DNA of 64,000 nucleotides, from the NCBI GenBank assembly GCA_023055355.1, contig JALJCS010000004.1, forward strand, positions 28,610,744-28,674,743, in the 5' to 3' direction. Shown one piece after another: positions 37,072 through 50,796 of the stretch (positions are counted from its first letter, which is position 1; each line of letters starts with the position of its first letter). A model generated the notes under the pieces. The model was given only the letters and a program-made list of their open reading frames with translations, was not told the DNA's origin and did no database searches. This DNA is from Agelaius tricolor. Its lineage: Eukaryota; Chordata; Aves; Passeriformes; Icteridae. Position numbers and translations under genes: made by a program.

Positions 37072-40000
37072 CAGCTATAACATTCTCCATTTCAGTTCTT
37101 GTTTATACAGATTTCCAGTTGCCAGTAGTATGTCACTGGTGGTATCCCTAAAATTTGTGTCTGAAATATCAGATTAAATTTGATGTCTTTACAAGTGCTG
37201 TGTGAAAATACTATAGGCAGGGTGCTGGTTAACAGTTTAGCAGTAATGATTGGAACAAACTGGAATAATCAGTTGTCTCATACTATCAGTTTAGGTCACT
37301 GCCACAAATGACATTAGCTATATTCACCCACTTTAATTTCCTTTTCTACCTGCCATTCTGCCTAAAAATATTAACCACCATCAGAGTCAGTGAAGAGTAC
37401 AAGACTGAGTGCTTTGAACAGTTGAAATGCATACAAATACAAGCAGTTTATTATATGTTTCAGTAAAAAACATAATTTTGCTTACGTGAAAAAAGTCAAA
37501 CAATCTCCGCCCCTACAGCACCACACAGAATTATTTTAAGCTGACCCAGTTTCATGTTTGGCTAATATAACCCTGTGGGAAAACAACAAATTAGACATAT
37601 ATGCACAGGTAAAAGAAAACCAGCATTTATTCAGAAATACAGGTCATGTAACTCTCTGGGATACAACAGTAGCCTGACACAGTGCAACCTGAAGATAAAT
37701 ATTAGGAAGCTATTGAGAAAAGATTGTTGCAAACTTTAGGTTTGTTTTTCTTTTTCATTTTTACATCAAATTATATGCTAATGTATGGTTGTATTTCTGA
37801 TATAAAGCAACTTTCTCAAAATTCTAGCATTGAGATGCTAAGGAATCCTTTATTACATAGTTATTATATACATTAAAAATAGGGAAAAAAGCAAAAAAAA
37901 CCCAAGAAACTTTGACAGAATCTCAGAAGGCAGTTTGCATGTTTTGTAATATGAAGATCCTGTAGTTTCTGTGCCTATAACATGTATCTGTCTTGAGAGC
38001 AGGTTGACCATTTTTCACAGAACATTTTTATCTTTGTGTATTGCTGAGTCATTAAAGCAACCCCTGTGCTAGGCAATGCACCAGTAACAATGTTTGGCAC
38101 TCAGGCAGCCTTCTAATTTTGCAGGAGGTACAGGCCTCCTGTGATGTGATTCCCTCTGTAGTGAGTGACATTATGCTATCACAGCATCTGTAAGGTGATT
38201 ATCACAGACATATTATCCCTTACATACTTTATGGGATATAATAACAAGACCAATGTTAGTGCCAGAACGAAAACAGAACATGTTCACATTACTGTTTGTT
38301 AGTTATATTACTGCATCTTAGTGCCTCCTCCTGAAAAGTTGAAGAAATGCAAGTGCACCTGATTTGGCAATTGTACAAATGTCAGCAAGTAATTGACCTT
38401 TGTCTGACTTCATCTGTGAAATGCAATCTGTGAGCAATTCTATTCTCTTCCTTAGCTCTTTTATGATAGAATACATAGCTAAACTTGAAGCAAAAAGTCT
38501 AGGAAGTTTTGTGCGTGTGGCATGAAGATCTTACTGGCTCTGTTATTAAATGTAGGAATTTTAGTAGAATTAGTAGGTGCAGAATAATAGCACATTGACA
38601 GATGATAAGTGAACAGTTTTATTTGAAAAAGTTTTAGCTACTACACTTACTCTGAGTTTTACATGATCTTTACATCACTTCTACTGCAAGTAACCCACTA
38701 ACTTACATCATAGATATATTTTCTTTTTCATAACTTGGTCTAGAATAAGGAATTCTCTGATGAAGTAACTTTTCTCAGGGTTGCAAGAGCAGCAGACACA
38801 AGACATCTTTTTTTTTTTTTACTTTTAACTCTTTAGGCATTTTTTTGTTGTTTCCTTTTTCTTTTTTTTCTCTTCTCAAATCAGATCTAAATTATCCTGA
38901 AACAAGAACGGTCTATAAGAAGGATAAATGCTGGTAGAGGATTGTCTGAAAATAAATTTCATGCAAAAATGTTCTTTCTTTTATCTAAACTCAAGTCAGA
39001 ACTTGGAAATATACTGAGCAGCCAAATACCAAGAGATTGATCGAAGAAAATCATAGAGATTATTTTTTTATCACGAGTTACTCAGAATTTCCTTATTTTG
39101 ACTGTATTCTTTAATTGCCCAGTGAATATGAACAAATCTTTTAGGCTGCTTAATGTAGTCTTCATCACTTTTTTCATAAGAGCATATGTATTTCAATATG
39201 TTCTTACATGTATTCATTTTTTTAATCACATTTTATAAATGCTGGTTCTGTCTTAAGCATTACTAATTTGTGCTATATTTATTTAGAAAAACTTGTAACT
39301 ATTGCGTTTATCCAGTTTTAACATTATGTGATGTAGAATATGAAGTTATGTTGAGGTCATACTTCTAGCAGTCTAACTTGTTACTTGGCAAAGTTTTATT
39401 AAGAATTTCAGTTAGTTGCTGTGATACCTTCAGAAGAAATTCAGCATTCAAGTAGGAAAGCCTTTATAGAAGCAATTTTTGAAAACAACTTCTAGAATTA
39501 GTAGACAACAACTTCTAGCTTAGTAAAATAAGCAAAGCTGAAAGCAGGACAGCTTACCAGTCAATGGAAAAATCTTTGGGTTGATGAATACTAATTCATC
39601 CTCACGACTAGCTCAGCCCCTCTTATGCTTTCACTTTGTTTTATCCTGAGCTACATGAGCACCCCAAGATCAGCTGGTGTTGCTGCATAGCAATATTTGG
39701 CAAGGAAATAAATGTTTTTAACTTGATTTATTTCTGCATGGCAAAAACTATTTCCTATTTCTCCTACAGAACATCTGTCAAGGAAGGCTAAGTATAAGGG
39801 CTAGAAATTATTTTGTAGTTTTTTTTTTGGTTTGTTTTTTTTTTTTGTGAAGTTGTCAGTAACTTTGGAAGACCTCTGCTTTTTGCTAGACCACAATCTG
39901 TTATCAAATATAATCTATATAGAATAGGCCAAACTTTTAGAACTCTTCCAGAAGGGGGATTCCAACTTGGTTCTCCACTTGTAAATCACTGTCCTGTCAC

Positions 40001-43000
40001 AGCCATTCTTAATTTATTCCCCAAAATATATGTACTGAATAATATGATTTCATTTGGTTATTTCCTATTAGGTTTTAGAAGAGTGAAATTATTTCCCTTG
40101 TTCTACAGATATGTAGAATATGCTAAGGAAATTGTGCTTTAAAATTTCTCCAAATAAAAAAGGAATTTAAAATGACTGAGGCAGAGGGATGAAAATTTTC
40201 GTCTCTAAAAGTCTAGAAGAAAAGCAGGTATAATGCAGCACATGCTTCATACAGAGTTACAAATTTCTTTGAGATTGATACAGACATGCTCAGCATTTTC
40301 ACTGCTTTAACTATAACTTTCAAACATCCATCATGATATATGCAATGTGAAAAAACACTGCAGTATAAAAAATTTTCTGCACACATTGTTTTGACAGTTC
40401 AAAAAAATCTAGACAGGATTTTATCCCATATGGTTCCTATTAAACAGTTTTATATACACCTTTAAGGAAACAGGAAAAAAAGTTTGGAATTTGTGAACGT
40501 AATTAGTTGAGATCAAGTATTTTTCTTTTCATTTATTTATACTGACTGTAATTTAAATTTTCCATAACCACAATATTTTTATTAAAGTGCTAGGATAATA
40601 CAAAAATACTATTTCCAATATTTTGTTTCTTTTTTAGAATTTTTAAGAATTTTTTATTTTTTCAAGGACTTTGTTACAGAAATTCTGAAAGTAACCACTC
40701 TCTCTCAAAGTATTTACACATTCACACATGATTAGAGAAAAAATTGCACTTTCAAAGACGAGTTACATGAGGGAACTTCTTATAGATTAAGTAATAAAGC
40801 TTTTAGATTTCTTTATTTATATAATAATTATTGCTAGGAGACTGTCTGTTTCTAATTAACCATTCCTTTTTCTCAACAATGAGTTTGACGACCAAAATTA
40901 AAAAAAAAAATTAAAATTTATTTGTTTTTTTTACACAGTAATGAAAAAGGATTGAAACTTCCATCATTTTTGCATCAAAATATACTTTACCCTTAATCCT
41001 ATTGATGTAAATTAACTGTATGTATTTTGAATAGCCTTTTGATACATTTTCTGCACATATCCTGAGTAACACTTTAAAAAAAGTTGGTCTTTTTTGCTTA
41101 CAGACAAATAATATCTGTTGAAAGCAATAGGGTTTTTTTGACATCATTCTGATAAAATGGGAGAGGGGAGCCAAGTAAAACAGAAGGAGATTGAGCTAAG
41201 TAATTTACTATGTAGCTCTATGGTTCCACTTATTTTAGATTTTACTGGAACAATACAAATGCAATTCACTACCATTTTGCCTTTTTAAGGTATGCATGAC
41301 CAAAGATTTTTAGTCATATATCAAGTATGCTTTCTAGCGTAAAATGAAAAATCATCTTCTCCATAAAATAGTAATATCTTTACATGCTATTCTCATGAGA
41401 AAGGTAACTCAGCCTCAGTTTTAAGCCACAGAGATAAAGATCTGGATCATTGATGGCAACATTATTTTAAAAAGAGGTCAACCAGTATAAGAATTTCACA
41501 GTATTTTATCAACTAAATTACATGACACACCAACTCTCTGAATTTGTTCTGTCCTTTAGAATTTTTTTTTTTCTTGGATCTTTTTTAAAAAAAATAAATC
41601 TCAGGGGATCTTCTATATTTAAAACAGATAAACCAAATTGTAAGTGTATGTTCATTATATATGCCCAATATATATTTTCAGTATTTTCATCTAGATTTTA
41701 TACTTTGAGTCATTATCAGTAGGTTTTTAGTTTTTATGTACTTCAGATTAGTTTGAATTCTACAAAAAAATGAAGGTACTATATTTCATGGCAATTGCAT
41801 CTTCTCTGTAGTGTATTAGGATATATATGTACATCAACAGTAGAGGAAGTTTTCTTTACTAAAATAGTTTGTTTCTATTTCATTATTGCTGCAGATTTAT
41901 GTATTGTTTCCTTTTCTTGTTACATATCATGCTCAGGAACTGCATGGCAATTTTATGTAAGTATACTTTTAGTTTCTAGATGCTCTCATCTAGATGGCGA
42001 AGACTCCAGAGTGCACTCTTTCACCTTTCGGGTGAAATATTCAGTAAAACAGACCACCTTAAGTGATCCTTTCATCACTCTGGAAGTCCAAAGATATAAC
42101 ATTTATTATGAATTTTTAATCAGCTTTTTGTCTGTGCTGATAGTATGGCAGATTAGAATTTTGTGAAGTGTGCTGGAAAACCAGAGGTGATTCCATCCTT
42201 ACTCAGCAAGATATGATTCAAAAAAGAGGGAACAAAATATGCTAAGTTATTGGGAAATTTTCATTCATTCTTATGTTTTTTACCATACAGAGAAAGAGAG
42301 GAATAGCATATCTGCCCCACATGGAGAGGTGCAGTGAAGATTTCTCATACATGTTTGCTATCTCTGGCTCCACACAGATGAAAATATTTTGTTAGCTTTA
42401 TAGAGTGTAAAGTTGAACAGAATAGAAAAAAAGCAACCTCAAAACATTTTTAAAAACACTCCCATTTTATTATATCTCTGTATAAACCTACACTTGATTT
42501 GCACCTTAGGAGCTGCACAGAATTATGGTTTCCAAGAAGGCAGAGTATAACAGAAGGGCACTCAGATTCAGAAAGACTAAGATGATTTAATTCCTGGAAC
42601 AACCTCTGTATGAGAAAATTTTGGTCAGGAGTTAATTTACTAAAGATATGATAGAACTGAGGCAAAATATTGTTGACCCTTTGGTGGTAGACAGTGATTG
42701 TACATGAAACTCACAGTGAGCTAATTTTTAAAACTAAATCTAGCTCCTTCACACAATGGGTAGGTTATATTTAAAACTCCAATGACTGTAGTGGATACAG
42801 AACATCTGTGTGGTGTAAATGGCATTTTAAAATGGGACAGATGTGTTATTTTAAAAATTTAGAGTATGTAAGAATTGTTAACATTTAGGTGCAAGTAATC
42901 AAAACTAATTAAAGAACCCAATGAATATATTTAATTTTACAGACCAGATAATATGTCCAGAAAATAGTTGCAGAGTAACTTTGAGGTTTTGAGGAATAAT

Positions 43001-43145
43001 TACTCTCTTAGTCTTGAGAGTTATCTGGAATAACAACTGCATTACAACCATAATATTTTCACAAGAAGGAGAGAGTGAACTCTGTGCACCTTCTGTGCAT
43101 TGCATTAGCATATTCCTGCACAAATTGTGGCAAATTGGTTTACTT

Positions 43146-43181
43146 ATATAGGAGCTTTAATATAGGAGCTATGATATAGGA
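43146..43181. repeat. Three imperfect copies of a TATAGGAG unit
   Basis: ATATAGGAGCT or a close variant occurs three times within 36 bases with spacing of 13-15. This is small-scale slippage. Confidence 0.75.
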
Positions 43182-45055
43182 GTATAATTAGAACAGAGTT
43201 AGTATGGAGAAAAGTCTCTTTGATGTTGGCCTCTATGATATATGGAAAATAAAGGACTTTATATGCCAAAGGTAGTGACTCATATAAACTCATCTTTATT
43301 TGCAAAGACCAATTGCTGCCATGTAGAAAGAAGTGTGAATACTTTTACAGTAATTCTATTTTATCCTGAGAGTTTACCAAAGGATATGAGCTCTGCTAGG
43401 CTAGCCCTTGATACGTGGTCTATGAATATAGCCCAGGCATTAGCAGACGGGGGTCAGCTCAAGACACACATGTCATAGGCTCATGGGGATCTGTAAGTGT
43501 TTACAAAGTGTTGGTTCTCCTTTCCCCCGATGACATTCTTGGGACATTGGATCAGGGTAAAAGCAAGTTAAACTTGTGATTTCAGGAACAAGACATATAG
43601 CATTAGAGAGCACTAGAGAGCATTACAATGCTACTTTTGCTCAGCTTTTGATACAAAGCCTCTGTTTCATTACAAATATACACAATAATACACTTTGATT
43701 CTTTGAAGGGGCAAAATGCTTTTTTAGTTTCTGTCAGTCCAAAACAATTTGTGTTGTTCCATATCATTACACTCAATCCAAACCTGTGTTCTGGGTTTGT
43801 TGTCAACCATTTTGCAGATTTTGGGTTTTGGAAAGAAACACTCATGAAAGATTGATTCTTAGAGTAGTCATGGAATGAGAGGAAAGTGAATCCTTTCTTC
43901 TCTAGAAGAAAAAAAGGGAATGTTTACTAAGTCAAAAGTCAAGCACATATGATCCTTACCGTACACCCCACCCTCTGTTGTTGCGGAGAAAACAGAGAGG
44001 AACTTAATTTAGTTTCCTCATTAATGTACATGTATATCTGTGTCAGGCAAGGAAACAGGGAAATAGGATGTAAGAAATTAGGATTAGGTGTTGGCTGAAT
44101 ATCTGAAACTGAGGTATATGACGTAGAGAAAGGGAAAGGCATAGCTATGCAGAAACAAAACAGAAAAACTATGCAACAAATGCATAGGAGAGCTTTAGCA
44201 TAGCTTTCTCTGTTGCATTAGGGAAGAGAAGGTGGAGAACAGTGACTAGAAAAATACAGTCTGCTCTCTCACTACAAAGGACCCTGGAAGAATTATCTGG
44301 AATTAAGGGACCTATCTAAGTATTGGAGGTTGTATTCTTTTTCTGAAAGGGCATTCATTGCTTAAAAAATAAGTGATAGCTTTTTATAATCTGCATCCTT
44401 TCTACTCTGAATGTGCTGCTGTTCTGAGTTTACATCCAATGTGGAAAAATAGATTAAAAACCTCTGGTCTGTAATTTTCAATTTGTAATGAGTAGCTCCT
44501 AACATTATTATAAGGGCTTCCTTCTCCTCCCCTTTGTGCATGAACATTTTATTATCTGCAGGATGGGGTCTCTTACTCTGATCTGTACATACGATTACAA
44601 TTGATGTTAATAGCTATTTCCAGGGTGGAGTAGAAGTAATTACACCACACAAATTTAATTTCTCTAACTTCAGATCCACATATAGAGGTGAGAGAGTCAA
44701 GCAATTTCCATGATATTTCAGACTTACAGCTTACAAATGCTGGAATATTTTGACATCTTTGTTTTGAGGTTTATTTTTTTAGTGCAAATGTTACTAGTTT
44801 TACTACATTTGTAATTCCTAGCAACCCTCAGGGTTTTTTTTTCTCAAAATTCTCTGACAATCTATACAAAAATATATTCTCACGATTCCCAATCCTTTAT
44901 ATGTTAGGAAGCCCAAGTTGAGCCCAGGAGGCAGTGGGTACTAAATCATTAAGGTGCGACAGCTTTATGTCTGACTTGAAATTTTCTGTGCTTGTGACAT
45001 TGTATATGGGAAAATTAGAGAAAAAGAATATTTTTGAAACAATAACCAGATAGGA

Positions 45056-45100
45056 TTCATAGAAAATAAATTTCATAGAAAATAAGCTTCATATAAAATG
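45056..45100. repeat. 16-bp imperfect tandem repeat, about 2.7 copies
   Basis: TTCATAGAAAATAAAT (45056-45071), TTCATAGAAAATAAGC (45072-45087) and a partial TTCATATAAAAT follow one another directly. Confidence 0.85.
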
Positions 45101-46564
45101 GTTTTTTACTAAAACCCAGTGAATTTCTTCATTACTAAGCAATTTAGAAATTACATCTTTGAAAAGATGGATACTTAAATATTCTTAAATTTATACTCCT
45201 TAATTTCCACCATTTTCCATAAGAGAATCAAAAATTTAGTAATCATTATGCTCATTATGTTCTTTTTCTTATCTTCAAATAGAAGCAGTGGGCAGTGCTC
45301 AGTAAAGAGACAGAAAAATTCATTGCAGATCCACAGGTTGCTCCACTAAAATAAGGATGTCAAAATAGTAACAAAAAGAGAGGGTTCATTACAGGGAATT
45401 GTTTGTCCAGTTCCTGCACTACATACTACATCATCTAAACAATGTGTTGAAAATAAGTGATAATTTTATGCTAATAAACTTACTTGGGTCAGTCTGTGCT
45501 CCTGCATCAACAGTAGGCACCAGGAATAAGAAGACTGAAGCCATTTGGTAAAACCTTCTGTGAAAGCAGAAAATTTTCCCCTTTTACATTCCATTAGATC
45601 TTGACTATATGGGTTTCAGTTTTGTTTAAGGAAAAAAAATTAATTGGAAGCATTAACAAGCAATAAAAAAAGAGAAAGCCTGCTCAGGAGGGTTAGAGGC
45701 ATTTAATTGTTTTGCAGATTTTCATTCCTTTATATTTATTTACTTTTTTCCTCCCTAGAGAGGTAAACTCCGTAAATTTACGTAGAATATTATACAATAT
45801 TCCAATATCTATTTACTGAATTAGACAAATAGCAATTACTGCAAATTTTGTAGTCCTACTGATGTAGGAATTTACCTCATTATTAAGACTTTTGAATCGC
45901 TCATCTAATATTGCCAGTAGGTACGTGACCAATGTGACCAATGGCACTTTGAGTATCTGAGCTTCCGCACTGATTATTTTGTTGTTTAAAAATACCAATG
46001 TTGGTCCCTAAATTAGCAAACTCAGCTAACAGAATGAGCTAAACAGCAATGATTTTGGATAAAATAGTGCAGTGCACAACATTCTGCTGCTTTTCACAAA
46101 AGATTACTGTATTGACTACCTTTACATCTAACATCTATCTTTCTGAGATACATCAAGACTTGTAGTTGAAAGAGGTTATTAAAAAACCAAAGTATATTAG
46201 TTTTAGTGTTTAGCTTTAGCAGGGAAAATTATTTAGCTCTTAATCTTACTCCAAACACTGAGAGTTTAAATAATCCATTTTTAAGCTCATTTTATTTCAT
46301 TACCCTGTTTTTTTTATAGGCTTTTTCATGTTATTAGTTTTGGAGAATATCATCAAGGAGTAATGAACATCTGAGTGAACAACTATTTTTGGACTATTGC
46401 TACAATACTCACCATATCCTCCACTGAAGTATAAATTCTTAATTTATGTCCCTTTTTTATCCATGAATAATTCACCTTTTTTTTTTTCCTTTCCTACTTC
46501 TCTTGAAAATATACATATCCAGATAAACATGAGTTGAAATTTCACCAGGTGTTTTTTGCCTGCC

Positions 46565-46697
46565 TTTTTTTTTATTATTTGGTTTGATTTGATTTTCTGG
46601 TTTTTTTTTTTGGTTGGTTGGTTAGTTGTTTGGTTGCTTGCTTGATTTGTTGGGGTTTGTTTTTGTATTGTTGATTTATTGATTTTTATTGATTATT
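46565..46697. repeat. T/G-rich low-complexity tract
   Basis: Long T-runs with (GGTT)n units (TGGTTGGTTGGTTAG) and TTGATTTATTGATT repeats on the + strand, similar in composition to the tract at 35558-35758. Confidence 0.85.
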
Positions 46698-48985
46698 ATT
46701 TTCTAGATTTTAACATGAGAGACATCAGTGAAATGATCAGTGAAAGGACAACTGCCTTAGCATTCTTAAATTGCTAAAGATGGTCTGATATTTTATGTGC
46801 TATATTATTCATTTCCTGAAGAAATAGTACAGATTCTGAAATTCATCTGAAGGCTTTGTTTGCATATTCTCCATGAATGGTTTTTTTACAATATATGTGC
46901 TTTATTACATGTGTATGAGAACATATGAACACCAACCTTGAAATAAACCTTTATTTATATCTATATGGATATGATGTAATCCCTTATCTGCTGAAGTTAA
47001 TGAGATTACACACAATCCATAAATAATACTTCTGAAAGACAAAAATGTCTACCTTTTACCATGTATTAAGAAACATAATATTAATTTGTTTGTAGTAGAA
47101 TTGGAATTACAGCACAGTAAGAGCTCTTGAGTTTCTGTGGTGAAAGAGCAGGACTTTTATTATTGGAATGTATAATCATTGCATTCCATAAATAGGTACC
47201 TTCTTTGTAACTGTCCTTGTTGTCACTCTTTCCTAAGTACAAGGCTTGTAATAATTATATCTGTTAATAAATCCTAGTAAAAATATGTGATTATTATTTT
47301 TATAGCAACCAATATCTGCACATCTCATTTATTGGGGTATAGTTACACAGTTCTGACTTTAATTCTAAACAGTCCTATATTATCCATATGGAAAAGCCCT
47401 GAATTAATTAAAATAAGCAATCTTTTGAGATAATTTGTTAAGTAAAGTGAAAATTCTGTTGAAAAGATAAATTTATGCCCCTTTCTTTAAAGTGATGTGC
47501 TTATCAGTGGTCAGTACAGGGCTAGCATGTTTGTGAGGCTTGTGAATTACGTGGTAAGTACAGTGGATGAATATATAACATAATGAATCATTTTTAATGA
47601 TCTCAAAAGAAACAGTGTTAGATTGATTTTTTTAAATTTGAAAAAGGCACTAGGGCCTTTGTATGATAAGACTTTTAAATTGTTCATGGGAATTGCTTGA
47701 TCATGCATACTATGTTAAGAAATCTGCTGGGGCTCTTAAAATGTAGTTCCTTTTTACTGTTGTAATTGCTGGCATATAAAAAAATCAGTGTTCACTTCAC
47801 TCTCCCATCGACCTAATCTTGATCCAAAAAGTAAATTGAAAGTAGGTTGATCTACTGTTTCCCCGAACAGTAGTTAAACAAATTTTAGAAAATTTACAAT
47901 TCTGTATAAAACAGTTGTGCAGAAGTTGTTGCAGAAGTGTTCTAGAGGTTGCATAAGAATGGAGATGAATTCAAAGCTAAAGCCCTTAATGCTCTATTAG
48001 TAGTAGAAGACTTCCACTGTTCTTTTGAGCAGTGAACAAGTGATTCAGTATAAATCCTGGATAGAATCCAGAAAGAAAACAATTTTTAACAAGTGGTGAC
48101 TGAAAATTTCTCCTTCAAAAATGTATTCTCACCTACAGAGCCTGGAAGACACTTCATTTGTCTTGTATCTCACAAAAATCTTTATTTTAAGCATCAAAGT
48201 TCTGCTTAAAGAACTGATAAAATCGTTTGTATTGTTAACATTTTAGAAAAATCTTTATTGTATATTGTGCTTTGCTTGTTATTTGATGAATCAGTCAGCC
48301 AGATATATATGTTTAATGCAAAGAGTCTTTTTCAAAGGATTGTCAAAATAGCCAAGAGCTTAGTAAAAAGGTTAAAGTTTTGATGTGGGATCTTTCCTTT
48401 TCTTTTTTACATCTGGTTGATACTCAGCCTTGCATATGAAAGAGTTTTCATAATTATGAAATGTCTTATTTGCTTTTCACCCTGTCTCTAAGTGATGTTT
48501 TGAGATATTGAACCTTGCACAATACCAGCAAAATCGTTTAATATCCCTTATTCCTGCTATTAGGGTGTAAAGTACGTTAGGAGCCAGAGCTCTTTCCTGA
48601 AAAATATGCACAAAGATCCACCTTCATAATATTTCTGGGAGTCTGCAATAGTGCACTACTCTGGTACCAAGAGGTTCTTCCACAGTTGCATGTTTCTATA
48701 AAGATAATCTCTGTATCCCTCGCTCTTTTTTTTGACTTAACACAAAAATGTAAGCATTTATCATGGGAAGCACCAAATAAGCAAAGAAGGAAAAACAGAT
48801 TTTTGCAAAATTCAGATATATAAAAATGACTTTCAGTACAAAGCTGTGTGCCTTCACACTTTATAGAAAGTTATATTAATTTTGAATACGTACAATGTTC
48901 CAATTTTGTTTTCTATTAAAAATTCTATTTTTTCAGGCTGAAAAAAAGAACCCATCTGATCTTAAATAGAAGAAAAACACTACAC

Positions 48986-49021
48986 AGAGAAAGAGACAGA
49001 GAGAGAGAGAGAAAGAGAGAG
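48986..49021. repeat. (GA)n microsatellite, interrupted
   Basis: About 36 bases of AG repeats with AAAG and CAG interruptions. Confidence 0.9.
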
Positions 49022-50577
49022 TCCAAAAATAGTCTAAAATAACTTTAACTCATTTTTCCAAAACATAGTTCTTAATTTCTTTATTTTTTTCTTTTATAGT
49101 ATCTATCAGAATTTCAGAATGAGTGATCTTTTAGAAAAATAAAAGTAAGACATCATTTTAAATATGACTGGATGTTTTTAGTATCTCATTTAATTGTTTC
49201 TGTGATTTTGACCTAAAAAGACCCCATGTGTTTAGATGGGTTTATTTACTAAAATCTGCTTTAGTTAGTTGAAATTTTAGATCCTCCTGAGTTTAACTCC
49301 ATCCACTTCCATGGATGTTTGACATCCTCCGTAAATCTAGACCTGCTTTGTAGCATTTACCTAATTAGTACACACCACCTCTATCACAAGACCTGAAATC
49401 AGTTAGTTTTTAGAGTTTTTTTAATCCTGAGAACTGAATTCTGGAAGATAATTCCTATTTTGAAATCTACTTCATTTTTTCTAATAATTTAAATGGAACA
49501 ATATATTTGTTGGTCAGCATGTTGAAATTTAAATGAGGTATATAATTTTTTTAATCTACACCGATAGTATGTAACTTATTGTGTTAAAGCAGGGGGGGCT
49601 TTTAAAGTTTAAAGCTGGAGTAAACTATTTCATACATTTTTAAAACAATTTCTGCATACATACACTGAAATACAGTAAAAATGCATAAAATCCTAACATT
49701 AAGTGTAAAAAGTGATAACATTTTTTTCTTACTCTGTATCCTTTCCACCTTTTATTTATACTTATTCATGTTTTCAGCAAGAAATTATGTTCTTATTTTA
49801 TATCTTTCAACTACCTATTATCCAGAAACAGTAGCCCCTTTGAAGAACTTCCAATCAACTTGACACTGAAAGAATGTTTTACCATGCTATCAAATGCTGA
49901 AATTCCTTGTTTCTTCATGTAACTAGAGATATGTAGAAACAAAATAATTTGAAGATTCATATGGGGTCAGTGTATGGAAAACAGATTTGAAAGGTGGCAG
50001 CAAAAGGATTTTGAATTTTATTTTGCATTTTGGCTAGAGCTGTTTCTTTTTTTCCCTGATTCTGATCAGTAAGCTCTTCATTTGCTGGTCTGTTTCTAAT
50101 TTTATCATTGAATTAACCCTCTCCTCCCTCTTCTTATGCTCAAAAGCCCACTTTGCTGAAAAAATGACAATTGTTTCTGTTTGAAACTTATTTCCCTTAT
50201 TCTTAGGAACCTATCTTTAGATACCCCTTGCTGGTTAGTCACCATTAATGACTTATTATTTCAACAATTAAGACTGAAACCTGCACAAATATTTTAAAGC
50301 AAAAGAAAGCAGTCATAGAAAATTGCACATTACTAGATACACTATATTAGTTACTAATATTGGATAGAAGTAACAACAAATACTAGGTATCTCTTCCAAA
50401 TTACAACCTCATGTACAGCTTTATTAACTTTTACCTATTCTCTGTCCCTAAATGGCAATTGCCAGAAGCTAAAACTGTTTTGCCAGAAGGTAAAATAGTA
50501 TGTAAGGGAGAAATAACCTTCCATAAACTCATTTATTTCATACAGCCCTTTAGCAGATGTGAGATGCTGTGAATCTG

Positions 50578-50611
50578 ACCTAGCTTATGCATTATTATGT
50601 GTAAGCTAGGT
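50578..50611. repeat. Short hairpin, 10-bp arms, 14-base loop
   Basis: ACCTAGCTTA (50578-50587) pairs exactly with TAAGCTAGGT (50602-50611). Confidence 0.8.
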
Positions 50612-50796
50612 TCTATATTTACAATGACTGGGAGAACTAGTGTGTATTTTGATATTGAAACATGTTATTTGTATCCCTTGTGTTAATCATTGAGCAATAT
50701 ACTGAGTTTAAATGTGGGAAAATCAGTCAAGATCCACATGGCATATGTGTGACAAATGTTGATGATCAATTTATTGCAATTATTAAAACCACAGGG

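Larger units (their letters stand above)
35760..46560. other. 10.8 kb AT-rich noncoding DNA, no supported gene
   Basis: No interspersed repeat family, RNA gene or exon was recognised. Small structures inside include an 11-bp-arm hairpin at 37045-37071 and imperfect short tandem repeats at 43146-43181 and 45056-45100. T-runs occur near 38809, 39821 and 46479. ORFs up to 123 codons (41795-42166) have no recognisable domain. Confidence 0.55.
46698..50796. other. 4.1 kb AT-rich noncoding DNA, no gene seen
   Basis: No repeat family or exon was recognised apart from a short GA microsatellite at 48986 and a hairpin at 50578. The 60-codon ORF at 49681-49863 is Leu/Tyr/Phe-rich, consistent with chance. 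Confidence 0.6.
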